Positions 8,339-19,840 of a stretch of 56,940 nt of DNA are shown one piece after another. The position numbers were made by a program, and so were the translations under genes. How positions within the stretch are numbered: position 1 is the stretch's first letter; each line of letters starts with the position of its first letter. The DNA comes from Natronobacillus azotifigens (GTDB lineage Bacteria > Bacillota > Bacilli > Bacillales > Amphibacillaceae): NCBI RefSeq assembly GCF_026805325.1, contig NZ_JAPRAT010000026.1:1-56940 (forward strand), written 5' to 3'. The notes beneath the pieces are model-generated. The model did not search any database. It saw nothing but the letters and a program-made list of their open reading frames with translations, and had not been told where the DNA came from.

Positions 8339-9517
8339 ATGCCAAAATTGAAAAAAATGAAAGTAACCAATCAACCTAATCAAATCATGAAAATTTGCTT
8401 GTTGTGGGCGATGATCATACTATTTTTATTCAGTTTTATTGGTTTCATTTCAACCATTAACCCGACCCAACGAACGTCAACTGCATTATTATCAAATTTC
8501 ACATCACAATGGCACGATTCGTTATTCTTATATATTTTTGCGATGGAAGATACGCAATTTGGACTTGCACATAAAGACGAGGTTCAACCAATTCAATGGA
8601 CGGATTTATTGTTTCAGTTGGCTACTAATATCAAGCCTAATGATGCGAGGAGTTTATTGGGACGAGAATTACCTGGGTTTTATGGGTATGATCAAAAAAT
8701 AATCGTTGCAAGAGAAGGGACAAATTATGCGAACTTACCAATTGAATCTTCTCCACCATTAGAAGTTGTACTAGAACAACGAGATGCAACGACAGATGAA
8801 GAAGATGCTGTTACTGACTTGCCTGATAGCGAAGAAAGGGAATCAATTGTAGATGATAGGAAGGTAGTATTTCTTTATAATACACACAATCGGGAGTCAT
8901 TTCTGCCACATTTAGAAAATGCAGAACATCCTAACGATGCCTTTCATCCAGAGGTAAATGTCACGATGGTAAGTGAAAGATTGAAGGAAAGTTTGGCTGT
9001 AAAAGGTATTGGTACGTTAGTAGACCGGACAGATTTTACAGATGTATTACATGAGAATAATTGGGAATATTGGCAGTCGTATCAAGCTTCACGACCAATC
9101 ATTGAAGAAGCATTAGCAACGAATAACGATCTGCGCTATGTATTCGATATTCACCGTGATAGTCGCAGGCGTGAAGATACAACAACGGAAATAAACGGAA
9201 CATCATATGCAAGTTTCTTTTTCGTCATTGGAGCAGATTTTCAGGGAAATGAAAAAAACATTGCTTTAGCTACTAAATTGCATGAGATGTTAGAAGAGCA
9301 GTATCCTGGAATTAGTCGAGGGGTCGTTCAAATGGGTGGTTCGGGTAGAGATGGTGTTTACAATCAAAATTTAGCAGAGAACGCCATATTAATAGAATTC
9401 GGTGGTGTAGATAACACATTATCGGAGTTGTACCGGTCAGCTGATGTTTTTGCTGAAATTTTTAGTGATTATTATTGGGATGCTGAAGCAGTTCAAGGAA
9501 ATGAAATAAGTGAATAA
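8339..9517 (+). CDS. spoIIP: SpoIIP, stage II sporulation peptidoglycan hydrolase
   Basis: Amidase and endopeptidase of the DMP complex (SpoIID, SpoIIM, SpoIIP) that thins septal peptidoglycan and drives engulfment. The 392-residue protein has a short basic head, one membrane helix (about residues 20-40), an acidic linker and the C-terminal catalytic domain. The domain motifs are YNTHNRESFLP, FDIHRDS and ENAILIEFGGVDNT. The His and Glu residues expected for zinc binding are present. An 85-base gap separates it from gpr. The ribosome site (GTGGGAG) is modest. Confidence 0.94.
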   Translation: MPKLKKMKVTNQPNQIMKICLLWAMIILFLFSFIGFISTINPTQRTSTALLSNFTSQWHDSLFLYIFAMEDTQFGLAHKDEVQPIQWTDLLFQLATNIKPNDARSLLGRELPGFYGYDQKIIVAREGTNYANLPIESSPPLEVVLEQRDATTDEEDAVTDLPDSEERESIVDDRKVVFLYNTHNRESFLPHLENAEHPNDAFHPEVNVTMVSERLKESLAVKGIGTLVDRTDFTDVLHENNWEYWQSYQASRPIIEEALATNNDLRYVFDIHRDSRRREDTTTEINGTSYASFFFVIGADFQGNEKNIALATKLHEMLEEQYPGISRGVVQMGGSGRDGVYNQNLAENAILIEFGGVDNTLSELYRSADVFAEIFSDYYWDAEAVQGNEISE

Positions 9518-9542
9518 TACTATTTTAGGAAGGGTGAGTACA

Positions 9543-9872
9543 ATGCGGATCATAGTCGTGTTTTTATTTAGTGCCTTTTTGTTATTAACAGGTGTAATGT
9601 TAGGGTCTTCGAGTCAATCAGTAAGCAGCGAAGCAGACCTAATCGATGAGCCTGAAAGTGTGATTAGTGATCATGAAGTTATAGCTGATATAAACACAGA
9701 TGCTATTCTAGTCGAACAAGAAGAAATGAATTTTTTGATAGAGAATGAAGAACCACCATTTAAAAAAACTACTACACTTACCATTGCTCAAGTCGTCGAA
9801 GGGGTAGGGTTGTGGTTTTATGATGGTGCCATTGAAGTAGCGTCGAAAATTGCCGATTTATTTTTAGGTTAG
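9543..9872 (+). CDS. yqxA: YqxA-like DUF3679 protein
   Basis: Small protein of 109 residues with one N-terminal hydrophobic segment (MRIIVVFLFSAFLLLTGVML), an acidic middle and a short C-terminal helix. Function is unknown. The assignment rests on position between spoIIP and lepA, where B. subtilis has yqxA, and on the same size and layout. I chose the ATG preceded by AGGAAGGGTGA; an earlier in-frame GTG overlaps the end of spoIIP and lacks a ribosome site. Probably co-transcribed with spoIIP. Confidence 0.7.
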   Translation: MRIIVVFLFSAFLLLTGVMLGSSSQSVSSEADLIDEPESVISDHEVIADINTDAILVEQEEMNFLIENEEPPFKKTTTLTIAQVVEGVGLWFYDGAIEVASKIADLFLG

Positions 9873-9893
9873 GTTGCCCGAGGATAAAAGTAA

Positions 9894-9922
9894 TTGAATC
9901 ATTTGTTCAACACTGCTATAAT
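9894..9922 (+). promoter_or_regulatory. Sigma-A promoter of lepA
   Basis: TTGAAT, 17-base spacer, perfect TATAAT, about 43 bases upstream of the lepA start codon. Confidence 0.75.
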
Positions 9923-9964
9923 CAACCTAGTATTGCTGTCCGAAAAAATAGGAGTGAATGAATA

Positions 9965-11779
9965 TTGGTAAACGCTAGAGAGCAAAAGAGAGTACGAAAT
10001 TTTTCTATCATCGCTCATATCGATCATGGTAAATCGACATTAGCCGATCGTATATTAGAGAAAACAAAAGCGTTAAGTCAACGAGAAATGAAAGAACAAT
10101 TTCTTGATGCAATGGATTTGGAACGTGAACGAGGTATCACCATAAAATTAAATGCAGTTCAATTAAAATATCAGCACCATGATGGGGAAGAATATCTTTT
10201 TCATCTGATTGATACACCGGGACATGTCGACTTTACCTATGAAGTATCTCGAAGCTTAGCTGCTTGTGAAGGTGCAATTTTGGTAGTCGATGCAGCTCAA
10301 GGGATTGAAGCACAGACATTAGCAAATGTTTATTTAGCATTAGATAACGATTTAGAAATAATTCCTGTAATTAACAAAATTGACTTACCTAGTGCTGATC
10401 CAGAAAGAGTCAAACAAGAAATCACCGATGTTATAGGTATTGATGGGGATGAAGCCTTGTTGGTTAGCGCAAAAGCTGGAATTGGGATTGAAGATATTTT
10501 ATCAGCTGTTGTTGATAAAATACCTGCACCTGCTGGCGATAAAAATGATCCATTAAAAGCGTTGATTTTTGATTCATTGTATGATCCTTATCGTGGGGTT
10601 ATTGCCTATGTTTGTATTAAAGAAGGTTCTGTTAAAGTTGGCGATAAAATAAAAATGATGGCAACCGGTAAGGAATTTGAAGTGAATGAGGTTGGAGTAT
10701 TCAACCCAAAACCGTTACCGTTAGACGAACTGCATGTGGGAGATGTTGGTTATTTGGCCGCATCGATTAAAAATGTTGGAGATTCACGAGTTGGAGATAC
10801 CATTACTTTGGCTAAAAATCCTGCTTCTGAGGCACTACCTGGATATCGTAAATTGAATCCAATGGTGTTCTGTGGTCTTTACCCTATTGATGCGAATAGG
10901 TATAACGATTTACGTGAGGCGCTTGAACGTTTAGAATTAAACGACTCTTCATTACAATATGAAGCGGAAACATCACAAGCATTAGGGTTTGGTTTTCGTT
11001 GTGGCTTCTTAGGCCTTTTGCACATGGAGATTATTCAGGAGCGAATAGAACGTGAATTTAATATCGATTTAATTACCACCGCCCCTAGTGTAATTTATCA
11101 AGTGAAATTAACAGATGGATCGACAATATCTATTGATAATCCATCGTTTATGCCAGATACGCAATCAATAGAAGAGGTTTTGGAACCTTATGTAAAAGCA
11201 ACGGTTATGGTGCCAAATGATTATGTTGGTCCAGTTATGGAGCTCTGCCAGAGAAAACGTGGGGACTTTATTGATATGAAATACTTAGATGAAAACCGTG
11301 TAAATGTGGTTTACGATATCCCACTAGCCGAGATTGTTTATGATTTTTTTGATACATTAAAATCACAAACAAAAGGATATGCTTCATTTGATTATGAAAT
11401 GGAAGGCTACAAACCATCCAAACTAGTGAAGATGGATATCTTATTAAATGGAGAGACGATTGATGCCCTTTCCTTTATTGTACATCGTGATTTTTCATTT
11501 GAACGTGGGAAGCAAATTGTAGATAAATTAAAAGAACTTATTCCAAGACAACAATTCGAAGTGCCAATTCAAGCCGCAATTGGGAATAAAATTGTTGCTC
11601 GAAATACAATAAAAGCGATGCGGAAAAATGTTTTGTCTAAATGTTATGGTGGAGATATTTCCCGTAAACGTAAGTTATTAGAGAAACAAAAAGAAGGTAA
11701 GAAACGTATGAAAATGGTCGGATCTGTTGAAGTTCCACAAGAAGCGTTTATGGCAGTACTTCGAATGGATGATGAATAA
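9965..11779 (+). CDS. lepA: Elongation factor 4 (LepA)
   Basis: Ribosome-associated GTPase linked to back-translocation and 30S biogenesis. The 604-residue protein shows G1 AHIDHGKS, the switch region [11 protein letters not shown]3 DTPGHVDF, G4 NKIDLPSA and the LepA-specific C-terminal domain with [19 protein letters not shown]. It starts with TTG after AGGAGTGA and has its own promoter. A terminator separates it from hemW, so the two genes may be partly uncoupled. Confidence 0.97.
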   Translation: MVNAREQKRVRNFSIIAHIDHGKSTLADRILEKTKALSQREMKEQFLDAMDLERERGITIKLNAVQLKYQHHDGEEYLFHLIDTPGHVDFTYEVSRSLAACEGAILVVDAAQGIEAQTLANVYLALDNDLEIIPVINKIDLPSADPERVKQEITDVIGIDGDEALLVSAKAGIGIEDILSAVVDKIPAPAGDKNDPLKALIFDSLYDPYRGVIAYVCIKEGSVKVGDKIKMMATGKEFEVNEVGVFNPKPLPLDELHVGDVGYLAASIKNVGDSRVGDTITLAKNPASEALPGYRKLNPMVFCGLYPIDANRYNDLREALERLELNDSSLQYEAETSQALGFGFRCGFLGLLHMEIIQERIEREFNIDLITTAPSVIYQVKLTDGSTISIDNPSFMPDTQSIEEVLEPYVKATVMVPNDYVGPVMELCQRKRGDFIDMKYLDENRVNVVYDIPLAEIVYDFFDTLKSQTKGYASFDYEMEGYKPSKLVKMDILLNGETIDALSFIVHRDFSFERGKQIVDKLKELIPRQQFEVPIQAAIGNKIVARNTIKAMRKNVLSKCYGGDISRKRKLLEKQKEGKKRMKMVGSVEVPQEAFMAVLRMDDE

Positions 11780-11819
11780 AGTTTTTTAAGAAATAAGAAT
11801 GTTAATATAGGTATGGCTA

Positions 11820-11847
11820 CCCTTGTCTATTCGTGACAAGGGTTTTT
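11820..11847 (+). terminator. Terminator after lepA
   Basis: CCCTTGTC and GACAAGGG pair around a 7-base loop and are followed by TTTTT. It lies between lepA and hemW. Confidence 0.85.
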
Positions 11848-11873
11848 CATACAAATAAGTAAGGATGGTTATT

Positions 11874-13025
11874 ATGGTTTCTTCGGTTTATATTCATATA
11901 CCGTTTTGTGAAAAAATTTGTTATTATTGTGATTTCACTAAATTTTTCTATGAAGAAAAAATGGCTGATCAGTATCTTGCGGCCTTAAAGAAAGAAATAT
12001 CTACTTATATTAAATCACCTCGAAAAAAAATGAAAACGATCTTTGTAGGTGGTGGTACTCCTACGGCATTAAATGTTAAGCAATTAGATTTTTTGCTAAA
12101 GACAATAGCGACGTATTTTGATGTCAATCAGGTAGAAGAATATACCTTTGAAGCAAATCCAGGTGATTTAAATGAGGAGAAAATTAAGCTGCTAAAAAAG
12201 GCAGGTGTCAATCGTATATCGATGGGGGCACAAGTTTTCGATGATCAATTACTTGAAGATTTAGGGAGATTGCATCGAATAAAAGATGTGGACGATAATA
12301 TTTATCATTTAAAAAAACATGGGATTACCAATATAAGCATTGATTTAATGTATGGTTTACCAGGACAAACGCTAGAACATTTTCAACGATCAGTTGAAAA
12401 AGCTTTGACCTTTGACTTACCGCATTATTCTTCCTATTCGTTACAAATAGAACCGAAGACAATATTTTATCAGCGGTATCAAAAAGGAAAGTTACAAAAA
12501 GCTCCTGAAGAAACTGAAGCAGCGATGTATAAGTTTTTAATCAATCAAATGAATGCACATGGTAAGAAGCAATATGAAATCAGTAATTTTGCAGAGCCGG
12601 GCTATGAAAGTAAGCACAATCTAACTTATTGGAATAATGAATATTATTATGGGTTTGGGGCTGGTGCACACGGGTATCTTCCTGGTAAAAGGATTATCAA
12701 CCTCCGTCCGTTTCCTGCATACGTAAAAGCAGCGACAGAGACGGGGGAGCCTGTTTTACACTATGAAACGATCGGGAAAAAAGAGCAAATCGAAGAAGAG
12801 CTTTTTCTCGGGCTACGCAAAAGATCTGGTGTAAATGTAGATCAATTTCAAATGAAATACGGATATCAATTAGTCGATTTATACGAAAAAGAACTAGTCG
12901 ACCTTAAACAGAGAAATTGGATCACTGAAACCCCGACCGGCATAACATTAACCGAAGAAGGTCAATTATTTGGTAATGAAGTGTTTCAAAAGTTTCTACT
13001 TGATAGCGACATCTTGATTAAATAA
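11874..13025 (+). CDS. hemW: HemW, heme chaperone (radical SAM)
   Basis: Radical SAM protein of the HemN-like family. The 383-residue sequence begins with YIHIPFCEKICYYCDF, giving the CxxxCxxC iron-sulfur motif. GGGTPTAL and the C-terminal HemN_C winged-helix region (LFLGLRKRSGVN) follow. Such proteins are now regarded as heme-trafficking chaperones rather than coproporphyrinogen oxidases. The second ATG is chosen because AAGGA is correctly spaced for it, while the first ATG overlaps that site. Position between lepA and hrcA matches B. subtilis. Confidence 0.93.
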   Translation: MVSSVYIHIPFCEKICYYCDFTKFFYEEKMADQYLAALKKEISTYIKSPRKKMKTIFVGGGTPTALNVKQLDFLLKTIATYFDVNQVEEYTFEANPGDLNEEKIKLLKKAGVNRISMGAQVFDDQLLEDLGRLHRIKDVDDNIYHLKKHGITNISIDLMYGLPGQTLEHFQRSVEKALTFDLPHYSSYSLQIEPKTIFYQRYQKGKLQKAPEETEAAMYKFLINQMNAHGKKQYEISNFAEPGYESKHNLTYWNNEYYYGFGAGAHGYLPGKRIINLRPFPAYVKAATETGEPVLHYETIGKKEQIEEELFLGLRKRSGVNVDQFQMKYGYQLVDLYEKELVDLKQRNWITETPTGITLTEEGQLFGNEVFQKFLLDSDILIK

Positions 13026-13120
13026 AACTTGTGCTTTCCTAGCTACATGTTTTGAATCGTTATATGTTTCTTGGAGTCTCCTTTCATTCGAAAAATCATG
13101 ATTCTTTTCGAGCATTAGCA

Positions 13121-13149
13121 TTGACAAGTAGAAATGGATTTGATAATTT
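13121..13149 (+). promoter_or_regulatory. Sigma-A promoter of the hrcA operon
   Basis: Perfect TTGACA, 17-base spacer, TAATTT. The expected start of transcription falls just before the CIRCE element. Confidence 0.75.
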
Positions 13150-13159
13150 ATAAATAGAA

Positions 13160-13186
13160 TTAGCACTCGTTAGATAAGAGTGCTAA
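13160..13186 (+). promoter_or_regulatory. CIRCE operator (HrcA binding site)
   Basis: Exact CIRCE inverted repeat: TTAGCACTC, nine bases, GAGTGCTAA. HrcA binds here and represses the operon until GroE titration is relieved by misfolded protein. It overlaps the start of the transcript and lies 15 bases before the hrcA start codon. Confidence 0.98.
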
Positions 13187-13201
13187 CAGAGGTGATCATC
13201 G

Positions 13202-14224
13202 ATGCTATCTAATAGACAATTATTGATTTTGCAAGTGATTATTGATGAGTTCATCCAAACAGCGCAACCAATAGGGTCACGTGCAATTTCAAAGAAGCAA
13301 GAAGTTACTTATAGCCCTGCAACGATTCGAAATGAAATGGCTGATTTGGAAGAGATGGGATACATTGAGAAAACACATTCTTCTTCTGGACGTGTGCCTT
13401 CAGAAAAAGGTTATCGTTTCTATGTCGATCATCTTTTGCTACCTTTTCACTTGTCTTCAGCAGATAAAAAGATAATTAGTAATGTCTTTAATGAAGATTT
13501 GGTGGAATTTGAACATGTCGTGCAAAACTCAGCAAAAGTATTGTCTGATTTAACCAACTACACGTCGATTATTTTAGGGCCAAAAGTGTTTGAAACAACA
13601 CTAAAACAATTACAAATCATTCATTTATCATCCAATACTGCAGTAGCGATATTAGTAACAAATACAGGGCATGTAGAACACCGGTCTTTTACCATTCCGG
13701 CAGAAATTCGGGCCTCAGATTTGGAAAAATTGATAAACATTCTAAATGAAAAATTATCTGATGTACCTATCATTCAATTGCAGGAAAGGCTTCAAAAAGA
13801 GTTAGCATCTATTTTAGACAAATACGTATCTGATGTTGATACAGCGATTCAATATTTAAAAGGTGCCTTATTTGAACAACAGCCAGCTAATCTGTATATC
13901 GGTGGTATAACGAATATTATGTTACAGCCTGAATTTAATGATATAACGAAAGTTCATTCCTTATATTCGGTAATGGAAAAAGAAGATGTAATTGCAAATG
14001 TGTTGCGCTCATATCAAGATGGAATTCATGTAGCAATTGGTCAAGAAAATAAAGTTCATGAGATGCAAGAATGTAGTCTAATCACAGCTACCTATTCTTT
14101 AGCTGGAGAACAAGTTGGTACGGTTGCATTATTAGGACCAAAAAGAATGGAATATTCACGTGTGATTTCTTTACTGAATTTATTGTCAACACAAATGACT
14201 AATACATTTCATCGTTGGATATAG
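13202..14224 (+). CDS. hrcA: HrcA, heat-shock repressor
   Basis: Repressor of class I heat-shock genes acting at CIRCE. The 340-residue protein has an N-terminal winged helix (LLILQVIIDEFI, TIRNEMADLEEMGYIEKTHSSSGR), then the GAF-like HrcA domain, and ends YSRVISLLNLLSTQMT. The ATG follows AGGTG. It heads the hrcA-grpE-dnaK-dnaJ operon and therefore represses itself. Confidence 0.97.
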   Translation: MLSNRQLLILQVIIDEFIQTAQPIGSRAISKKQEVTYSPATIRNEMADLEEMGYIEKTHSSSGRVPSEKGYRFYVDHLLLPFHLSSADKKIISNVFNEDLVEFEHVVQNSAKVLSDLTNYTSIILGPKVFETTLKQLQIIHLSSNTAVAILVTNTGHVEHRSFTIPAEIRASDLEKLINILNEKLSDVPIIQLQERLQKELASILDKYVSDVDTAIQYLKGALFEQQPANLYIGGITNIMLQPEFNDITKVHSLYSVMEKEDVIANVLRSYQDGIHVAIGQENKVHEMQECSLITATYSLAGEQVGTVALLGPKRMEYSRVISLLNLLSTQMTNTFHRWI

Positions 14225-14310
14225 TAGTGGTGAAGTAGTCGTAGATAGAGTAGGGGTGAGGGGGACGACCCTTCATCCTTATAGGTATGTCACTTGATTA
14301 TTACTTTATT

Positions 14311-14329
14311 TATCACAATATTCGTGATA
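14311..14329. other. Inverted repeat between hrcA and grpE
   Basis: TATCAC and GTGATA flank a 7-base AT-rich centre, about 40 bases upstream of grpE. It could be an operator or a processing site in the hrcA-grpE spacer (144 bases). I know of no factor with this site. Confidence 0.3.
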
Positions 14330-14368
14330 TAGTCTACTAGGATTTTACGTTATTTAGGGGGTGAACGT

Positions 14369-14917
14369 ATGGAAAATAAAGATCAACATACAGAAGAAGA
14401 AATTATGGAAGAAGTAAATGAAGTGGAACAAGAACTTGTGGAAGACGAAGTGGAGCAAAAAGAAGATGATAGTGAGATCGCGAAACTTCAAAAAGAAAAT
14501 GAGGAACTTTATCATAAATTTCTGCGTATTCAAGCTGAATATGATAATTTTCGAAAAAGAACTCAACGTGAAAAGGCTGCTGATTTAAAGTATAAATCAC
14601 AAGCGCTTGTCACAGAACTCTTACCTGTTGTAGATAACTTCGAACGAGCACTACAAGCCAAGCCAACAGACGATTCTTCTAAGAATTTTGTCGAAGGTAT
14701 TGAAATGGTTTATCGTCAGCTGACAACCGCACTTGAAAAAGAAGGGGTAGAAGTGATCGAAACAGTGGGAGAAGTATTCGATCCGAATATTCATCAGGCA
14801 GTTATGCAGGTAGAGGATGACAATTTTGAATCGAATACGGTAGTAGAAGAATTACAAAAAGGTTATCAATTAAAGGATCGAGTTATTCGACCGGCAATGG
14901 TAAAAGTAAATCAATAA
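14369..14917 (+). CDS. grpE: GrpE, DnaK nucleotide exchange factor
   Basis: Releases ADP from DnaK. The 182-residue protein has a very acidic N-terminus, a long coiled coil (about residues 35-75, ENEELYHKFLRIQAEYDNFRKR within it) and the C-terminal beta domain (GVEVIETVGEVFDPNIHQAV). It starts at ATG after AGGGGGTGAA. It is second in the hrcA operon, 39 bases before dnaK. Confidence 0.97.
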   Translation: MENKDQHTEEEIMEEVNEVEQELVEDEVEQKEDDSEIAKLQKENEELYHKFLRIQAEYDNFRKRTQREKAADLKYKSQALVTELLPVVDNFERALQAKPTDDSSKNFVEGIEMVYRQLTTALEKEGVEVIETVGEVFDPNIHQAVMQVEDDNFESNTVVEELQKGYQLKDRVIRPAMVKVNQ

Positions 14918-14941
14918 TTAACGTAATTACATACTTGTTAA

Positions 14942-16789
<1,848 letters not shown>

Positions 16790-16820
16790 ACCTGTTGGCA
16801 TCATTGCTATCAGGAAATAC

Positions 16821-16857
16821 AAAAGTCAAAGTCAGGTAATACTTGGCTTTGGCTTTT
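16821..16857 (+). terminator. Partial terminator between dnaK and dnaJ
   Basis: A 14-bp stem with two G-U pairs (AAAAGTCAAAGTCA with TGGCTTTGGCTTTT) has its short T-run inside the 3' arm. It probably reduces rather than abolishes transcription into dnaJ. Confidence 0.55.
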
Positions 16858-16881
16858 GCACTGTTTACTAGAAAATTATAT

Positions 16882-16911
16882 TTGCTCTAAGAAGAGTTTC
16901 AATGTTATGAT
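16882..16911 (+). promoter_or_regulatory. Possible internal promoter for dnaJ
   Basis: TTGCTC, 18-base spacer, TATGAT, about 38 bases upstream of the dnaJ start. Weak, but it sits directly after the partial terminator. Confidence 0.35.
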
Positions 16912-16949
16912 AAACTTTATGCAAAGAAGAGACGGGGAGGGATCGTCAA

Positions 16950-18077
16950 GTGAGTAAACGAGATTATTATGATATTTTGGGTGTCTCAAAAGATGCCTCA
17001 AAAGAAGAGATAAAAAAATCTTATCGAAAATTAGCGAGAAAATATCATCCAGATGTAAATAAAGATCAGAATGCGCCTGAAAAGTTCAAAGAAGCAAAAG
17101 AAGCGTATGAAGTATTAAGTGATGAACAAAAGCGAAGCCAATATGACCAGTTTGGCCATGCTGGACCTCAAGGTCAAGGATTCGGCGGTGGAGGTTTTGG
17201 TGGTCAAGATTTCGGTGGCTTTGGTGATATTTTTGATATGTTCTTTGGTGGCGGTGGTGGTCGGAGAGATCCAAATGCACCGCGTCAAGGGAATGATTTA
17301 CAATATACAATGGTATTAGATTTTGAAGAAGCTATCTTTGGGAAAGAAACAGATGTTGAATTACCTAAAGAGGAGACGTGTGATACGTGTCATGGATCCG
17401 GTGCAAAACCAGGTACGAAACCTGAAACGTGTACCCATTGTAAAGGATCGGGTCAGTTAAATGTAGAACAGAACACACCGTTTGGTCGCGTTGTTAATAA
17501 GCGTGTTTGTCACCATTGTAACGGTACAGGTAAGAAAATAAAAGATAAATGTTCTACATGTGGTGGAAATGGAAAAGTGAAAAAGAAGAAGAAAATTCAC
17601 ATTAGTATACCTGCTGGTATTGATGACGGGCAACAAATTCGGATAGCTGGTCAAGGGGAACCCGGAGCAAATGGAGGTCCCGCTGGTGATTTGTATGTTG
17701 TTGTTCAAGTGAGAGATCACGAGTTTTATCAGCGTGATGGTGATCATATTTTCTGTGAGATGCCAGTTACTTATGCTCAAGCTGCATTGGGAGATGAGGT
17801 TGAAATTCCAACAGTCCACGGTAAAGTGAAATTGAAAGTACCTGCTGGAACACAAACAGGGAAAACATTCCGTTTGAAAGGTAAAGGAGCTCCAAATGTA
17901 CGAGGATATGGGCATGGTGATCAGCATGTCCGAATTCGTGTGATCACACCTACTAACCTAACAGCAAAGCAAAAAGAGTTGTTAAGAGAATTCAATGATC
18001 TAAGTGGTAATGAACCTACTGGTGAGCAAGAAGATTCATTTTTCAGTCGGGTAAAACGTGCATTCAAAGGTGATTAA
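16950..18077 (+). CDS. dnaJ: DnaJ, Hsp40 co-chaperone
   Basis: Delivers substrates to DnaK and stimulates its ATPase. The 375-residue type I protein has a J domain with KYHPDVN (HPD loop), a Gly/Phe-rich linker (about 70-110) and four zinc-finger repeats ([32 protein letters not shown]). The C-terminal substrate domains follow. The GTG start follows GGGAGGG. It is last of the chaperone block and is followed by prmA after 46 bases with no clear terminator. Confidence 0.98.
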   Translation: MSKRDYYDILGVSKDASKEEIKKSYRKLARKYHPDVNKDQNAPEKFKEAKEAYEVLSDEQKRSQYDQFGHAGPQGQGFGGGGFGGQDFGGFGDIFDMFFGGGGGRRDPNAPRQGNDLQYTMVLDFEEAIFGKETDVELPKEETCDTCHGSGAKPGTKPETCTHCKGSGQLNVEQNTPFGRVVNKRVCHHCNGTGKKIKDKCSTCGGNGKVKKKKKIHISIPAGIDDGQQIRIAGQGEPGANGGPAGDLYVVVQVRDHEFYQRDGDHIFCEMPVTYAQAALGDEVEIPTVHGKVKLKVPAGTQTGKTFRLKGKGAPNVRGYGHGDQHVRIRVITPTNLTAKQKELLREFNDLSGNEPTGEQEDSFFSRVKRAFKGD

Positions 18078-18123
18078 GATGTTGTGCTGATTTCGTAAAA
18101 TCATAGGAAAAGAGTTGATTTAC

Positions 18124-19059
18124 TTGAAGTGGTCTGAACTATGTATTCATACAACCAATGAAGCAGTAGAACCAATTTCAAATATTCTACATGAGGCTGG
18201 AGCTAGCGGTGTAGTGATTGAAGATGCAGAAGATTTACTAAAAGAACGTTCCACGGAATTAGGTGAAATGTATGAACTAGATCCTAAAGATTATCCAGAG
18301 GAAGGCGTTATGCTAAAAGCGTATCTTCCGATGAATAGTTTTCTAGGAGAAACAGTTGAACAGATTAAGCAGGCGATTAACAATCTGCTTGTCTATAATA
18401 TTGACCTCGGGTTAAATCATATTACCTTAAGTGAAGTGAATGAAGAAGAATGGGCAACTGCGTGGAAAAAATACTATAAACCGGTAAAAATTTCCGAAAA
18501 AATCACGATTACACCAACATGGGAAGATTATTCACCAGTCTCAAGTGATGAGATTATTATTGAATTAGATCCTGGTATGGCATTTGGAACAGGGACTCAT
18601 CCAACAACCGTATTAAGTATACAGGCTTTAGAGAAATACGTACAACCAGGTCAAACTATTATTGATGTTGGTACAGGTTCTGGTGTTTTAAGTATCGCTG
18701 CGGCTTTACTAGGAGCAAATCAAATTTATGCCTATGATTTAGACGAGGTAGCAGTAAAATCAGCTAAAATTAATTCCAAGTTAAATAAAGTAGATGACCG
18801 AATTGTTTGTAAACAAAATAATTTACTAACAAACGTTACTCATCAACCAGATATTATTGTAGCGAATATTTTAGCGGAAATAATTTTGCGATTTGTTACG
18901 GAAGCCTATCAGATATTGAAACCGGGTGGGATCTTTATTACTTCTGGTATTATTCAAGCAAAAAAACAATCCGTAAAAGACGCTTTAACCGAAGCAGGCT
19001 TTGAAATTTTAGAAGTAAATCAAATGGAAGATTGGGCTTCCATTATGGCTAGGAAATAA
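18124..19059 (+). CDS. prmA: PrmA, ribosomal protein L11 methyltransferase
   Basis: SAM-dependent methyltransferase that modifies ribosomal protein L11. The 311-residue protein contains the SAM motif [13 protein letters not shown], preceded by [14 protein letters not shown], the PrmA signature. I take the TTG that gives [19 protein letters not shown], matching the known family N-terminus; an in-frame TTG three codons earlier overlaps the weak ribosome site AGGAAAAGAG. It lies in the dnaJ-prmA-rsmE-mtaB order found in many Bacillaceae. Confidence 0.94.
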   Translation: MKWSELCIHTTNEAVEPISNILHEAGASGVVIEDAEDLLKERSTELGEMYELDPKDYPEEGVMLKAYLPMNSFLGETVEQIKQAINNLLVYNIDLGLNHITLSEVNEEEWATAWKKYYKPVKISEKITITPTWEDYSPVSSDEIIIELDPGMAFGTGTHPTTVLSIQALEKYVQPGQTIIDVGTGSGVLSIAAALLGANQIYAYDLDEVAVKSAKINSKLNKVDDRIVCKQNNLLTNVTHQPDIIVANILAEIILRFVTEAYQILKPGGIFITSGIIQAKKQSVKDALTEAGFEILEVNQMEDWASIMARK

Positions 19060-19082
19060 CAGGAAGGAAGGCATAACTACCT

Positions 19083-19835
19083 ATGCAACGTTATTTTGTT
19101 CCAGAATCTAATTGGCAAGAAAATCAAGTGATCATTACCGGAGACGATGTTCATCATATCACTCGGGTAATGCGTATGGATGTCAAGGATAAAATCATTT
19201 GTAATCATCCAAACGGAAAAAGTTGTGTTTGTGAGATCACAGCCAAAGATGATGATCAGGTGGTAACAACAATTATTACGTGGCAAAAAGAAAACGTTGA
19301 ACTTCCTGTCTATGTTACAATAGCTCAAGGTTTACCAAAAGGAGACAAGCTCGAATTAATTTTACAAAAAGGAACGGAGCTAGGAGCAGCTTCGTTTATT
19401 CCGTTCCAAGCAGCAAGATCGATTGTAAAATGGGATGAGAAAAAAGCAAGTAAGAAGTTGTCTCGTTTACGAAAAATTGCAAAAGAAGCAAGTGAGCAGT
19501 CTCATCGAACGTTGTTACCTATTGTTGAAGATATCACAACATTTCCAGAATTATTGATGACTAGTGATACTTATCAGCATCGGTTCGTGGCCTATGAAGA
19601 AACTACTCGTGGTCTGCCAAGCAAGAAGTTAAGCCACTATTTTCAAAAGATTCAACCAGGAGAACATGTGTGCATTTGTATTGGACCAGAAGGTGGTTTT
19701 TCTGATTCTGAAATAGAGCAGTTTAAGCAACACGAATTTACGTTTATTAGGCTTGGACCACGGATCTTACGAACAGAAACAGCAGCGCTTTATGCACTAG
19801 CTAGTTTATCTTATTATTTTGAAGAAATGGAGTGA
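19083..19835 (+). CDS. rsmE: RsmE, 16S rRNA m3U1498 methyltransferase
   Basis: SPOUT-class methyltransferase acting on U1498 of 16S rRNA in the assembled 30S subunit. The 250-residue protein has an N-terminal PUA-like part (MQRYFVPESNW) and the knotted C-terminal motifs CIGPEGGFSDSE and RLGPRILRTETAALYAL. The ATG follows GGAAGGAAGG. Its stop overlaps the earliest possible mtaB start, so the genes are coupled. Confidence 0.95.
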   Translation: MQRYFVPESNWQENQVIITGDDVHHITRVMRMDVKDKIICNHPNGKSCVCEITAKDDDQVVTTIITWQKENVELPVYVTIAQGLPKGDKLELILQKGTELGAASFIPFQAARSIVKWDEKKASKKLSRLRKIAKEASEQSHRTLLPIVEDITTFPELLMTSDTYQHRFVAYEETTRGLPSKKLSHYFQKIQPGEHVCICIGPEGGFSDSEIEQFKQHEFTFIRLGPRILRTETAALYALASLSYYFEEME

Positions 19836-19840
19836 GTAAT

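Noticed and set aside
17457..17927. 156-residue reverse-strand frame inside dnaJ
   Set aside because: It is a shadow of the conserved dnaJ coding frame.
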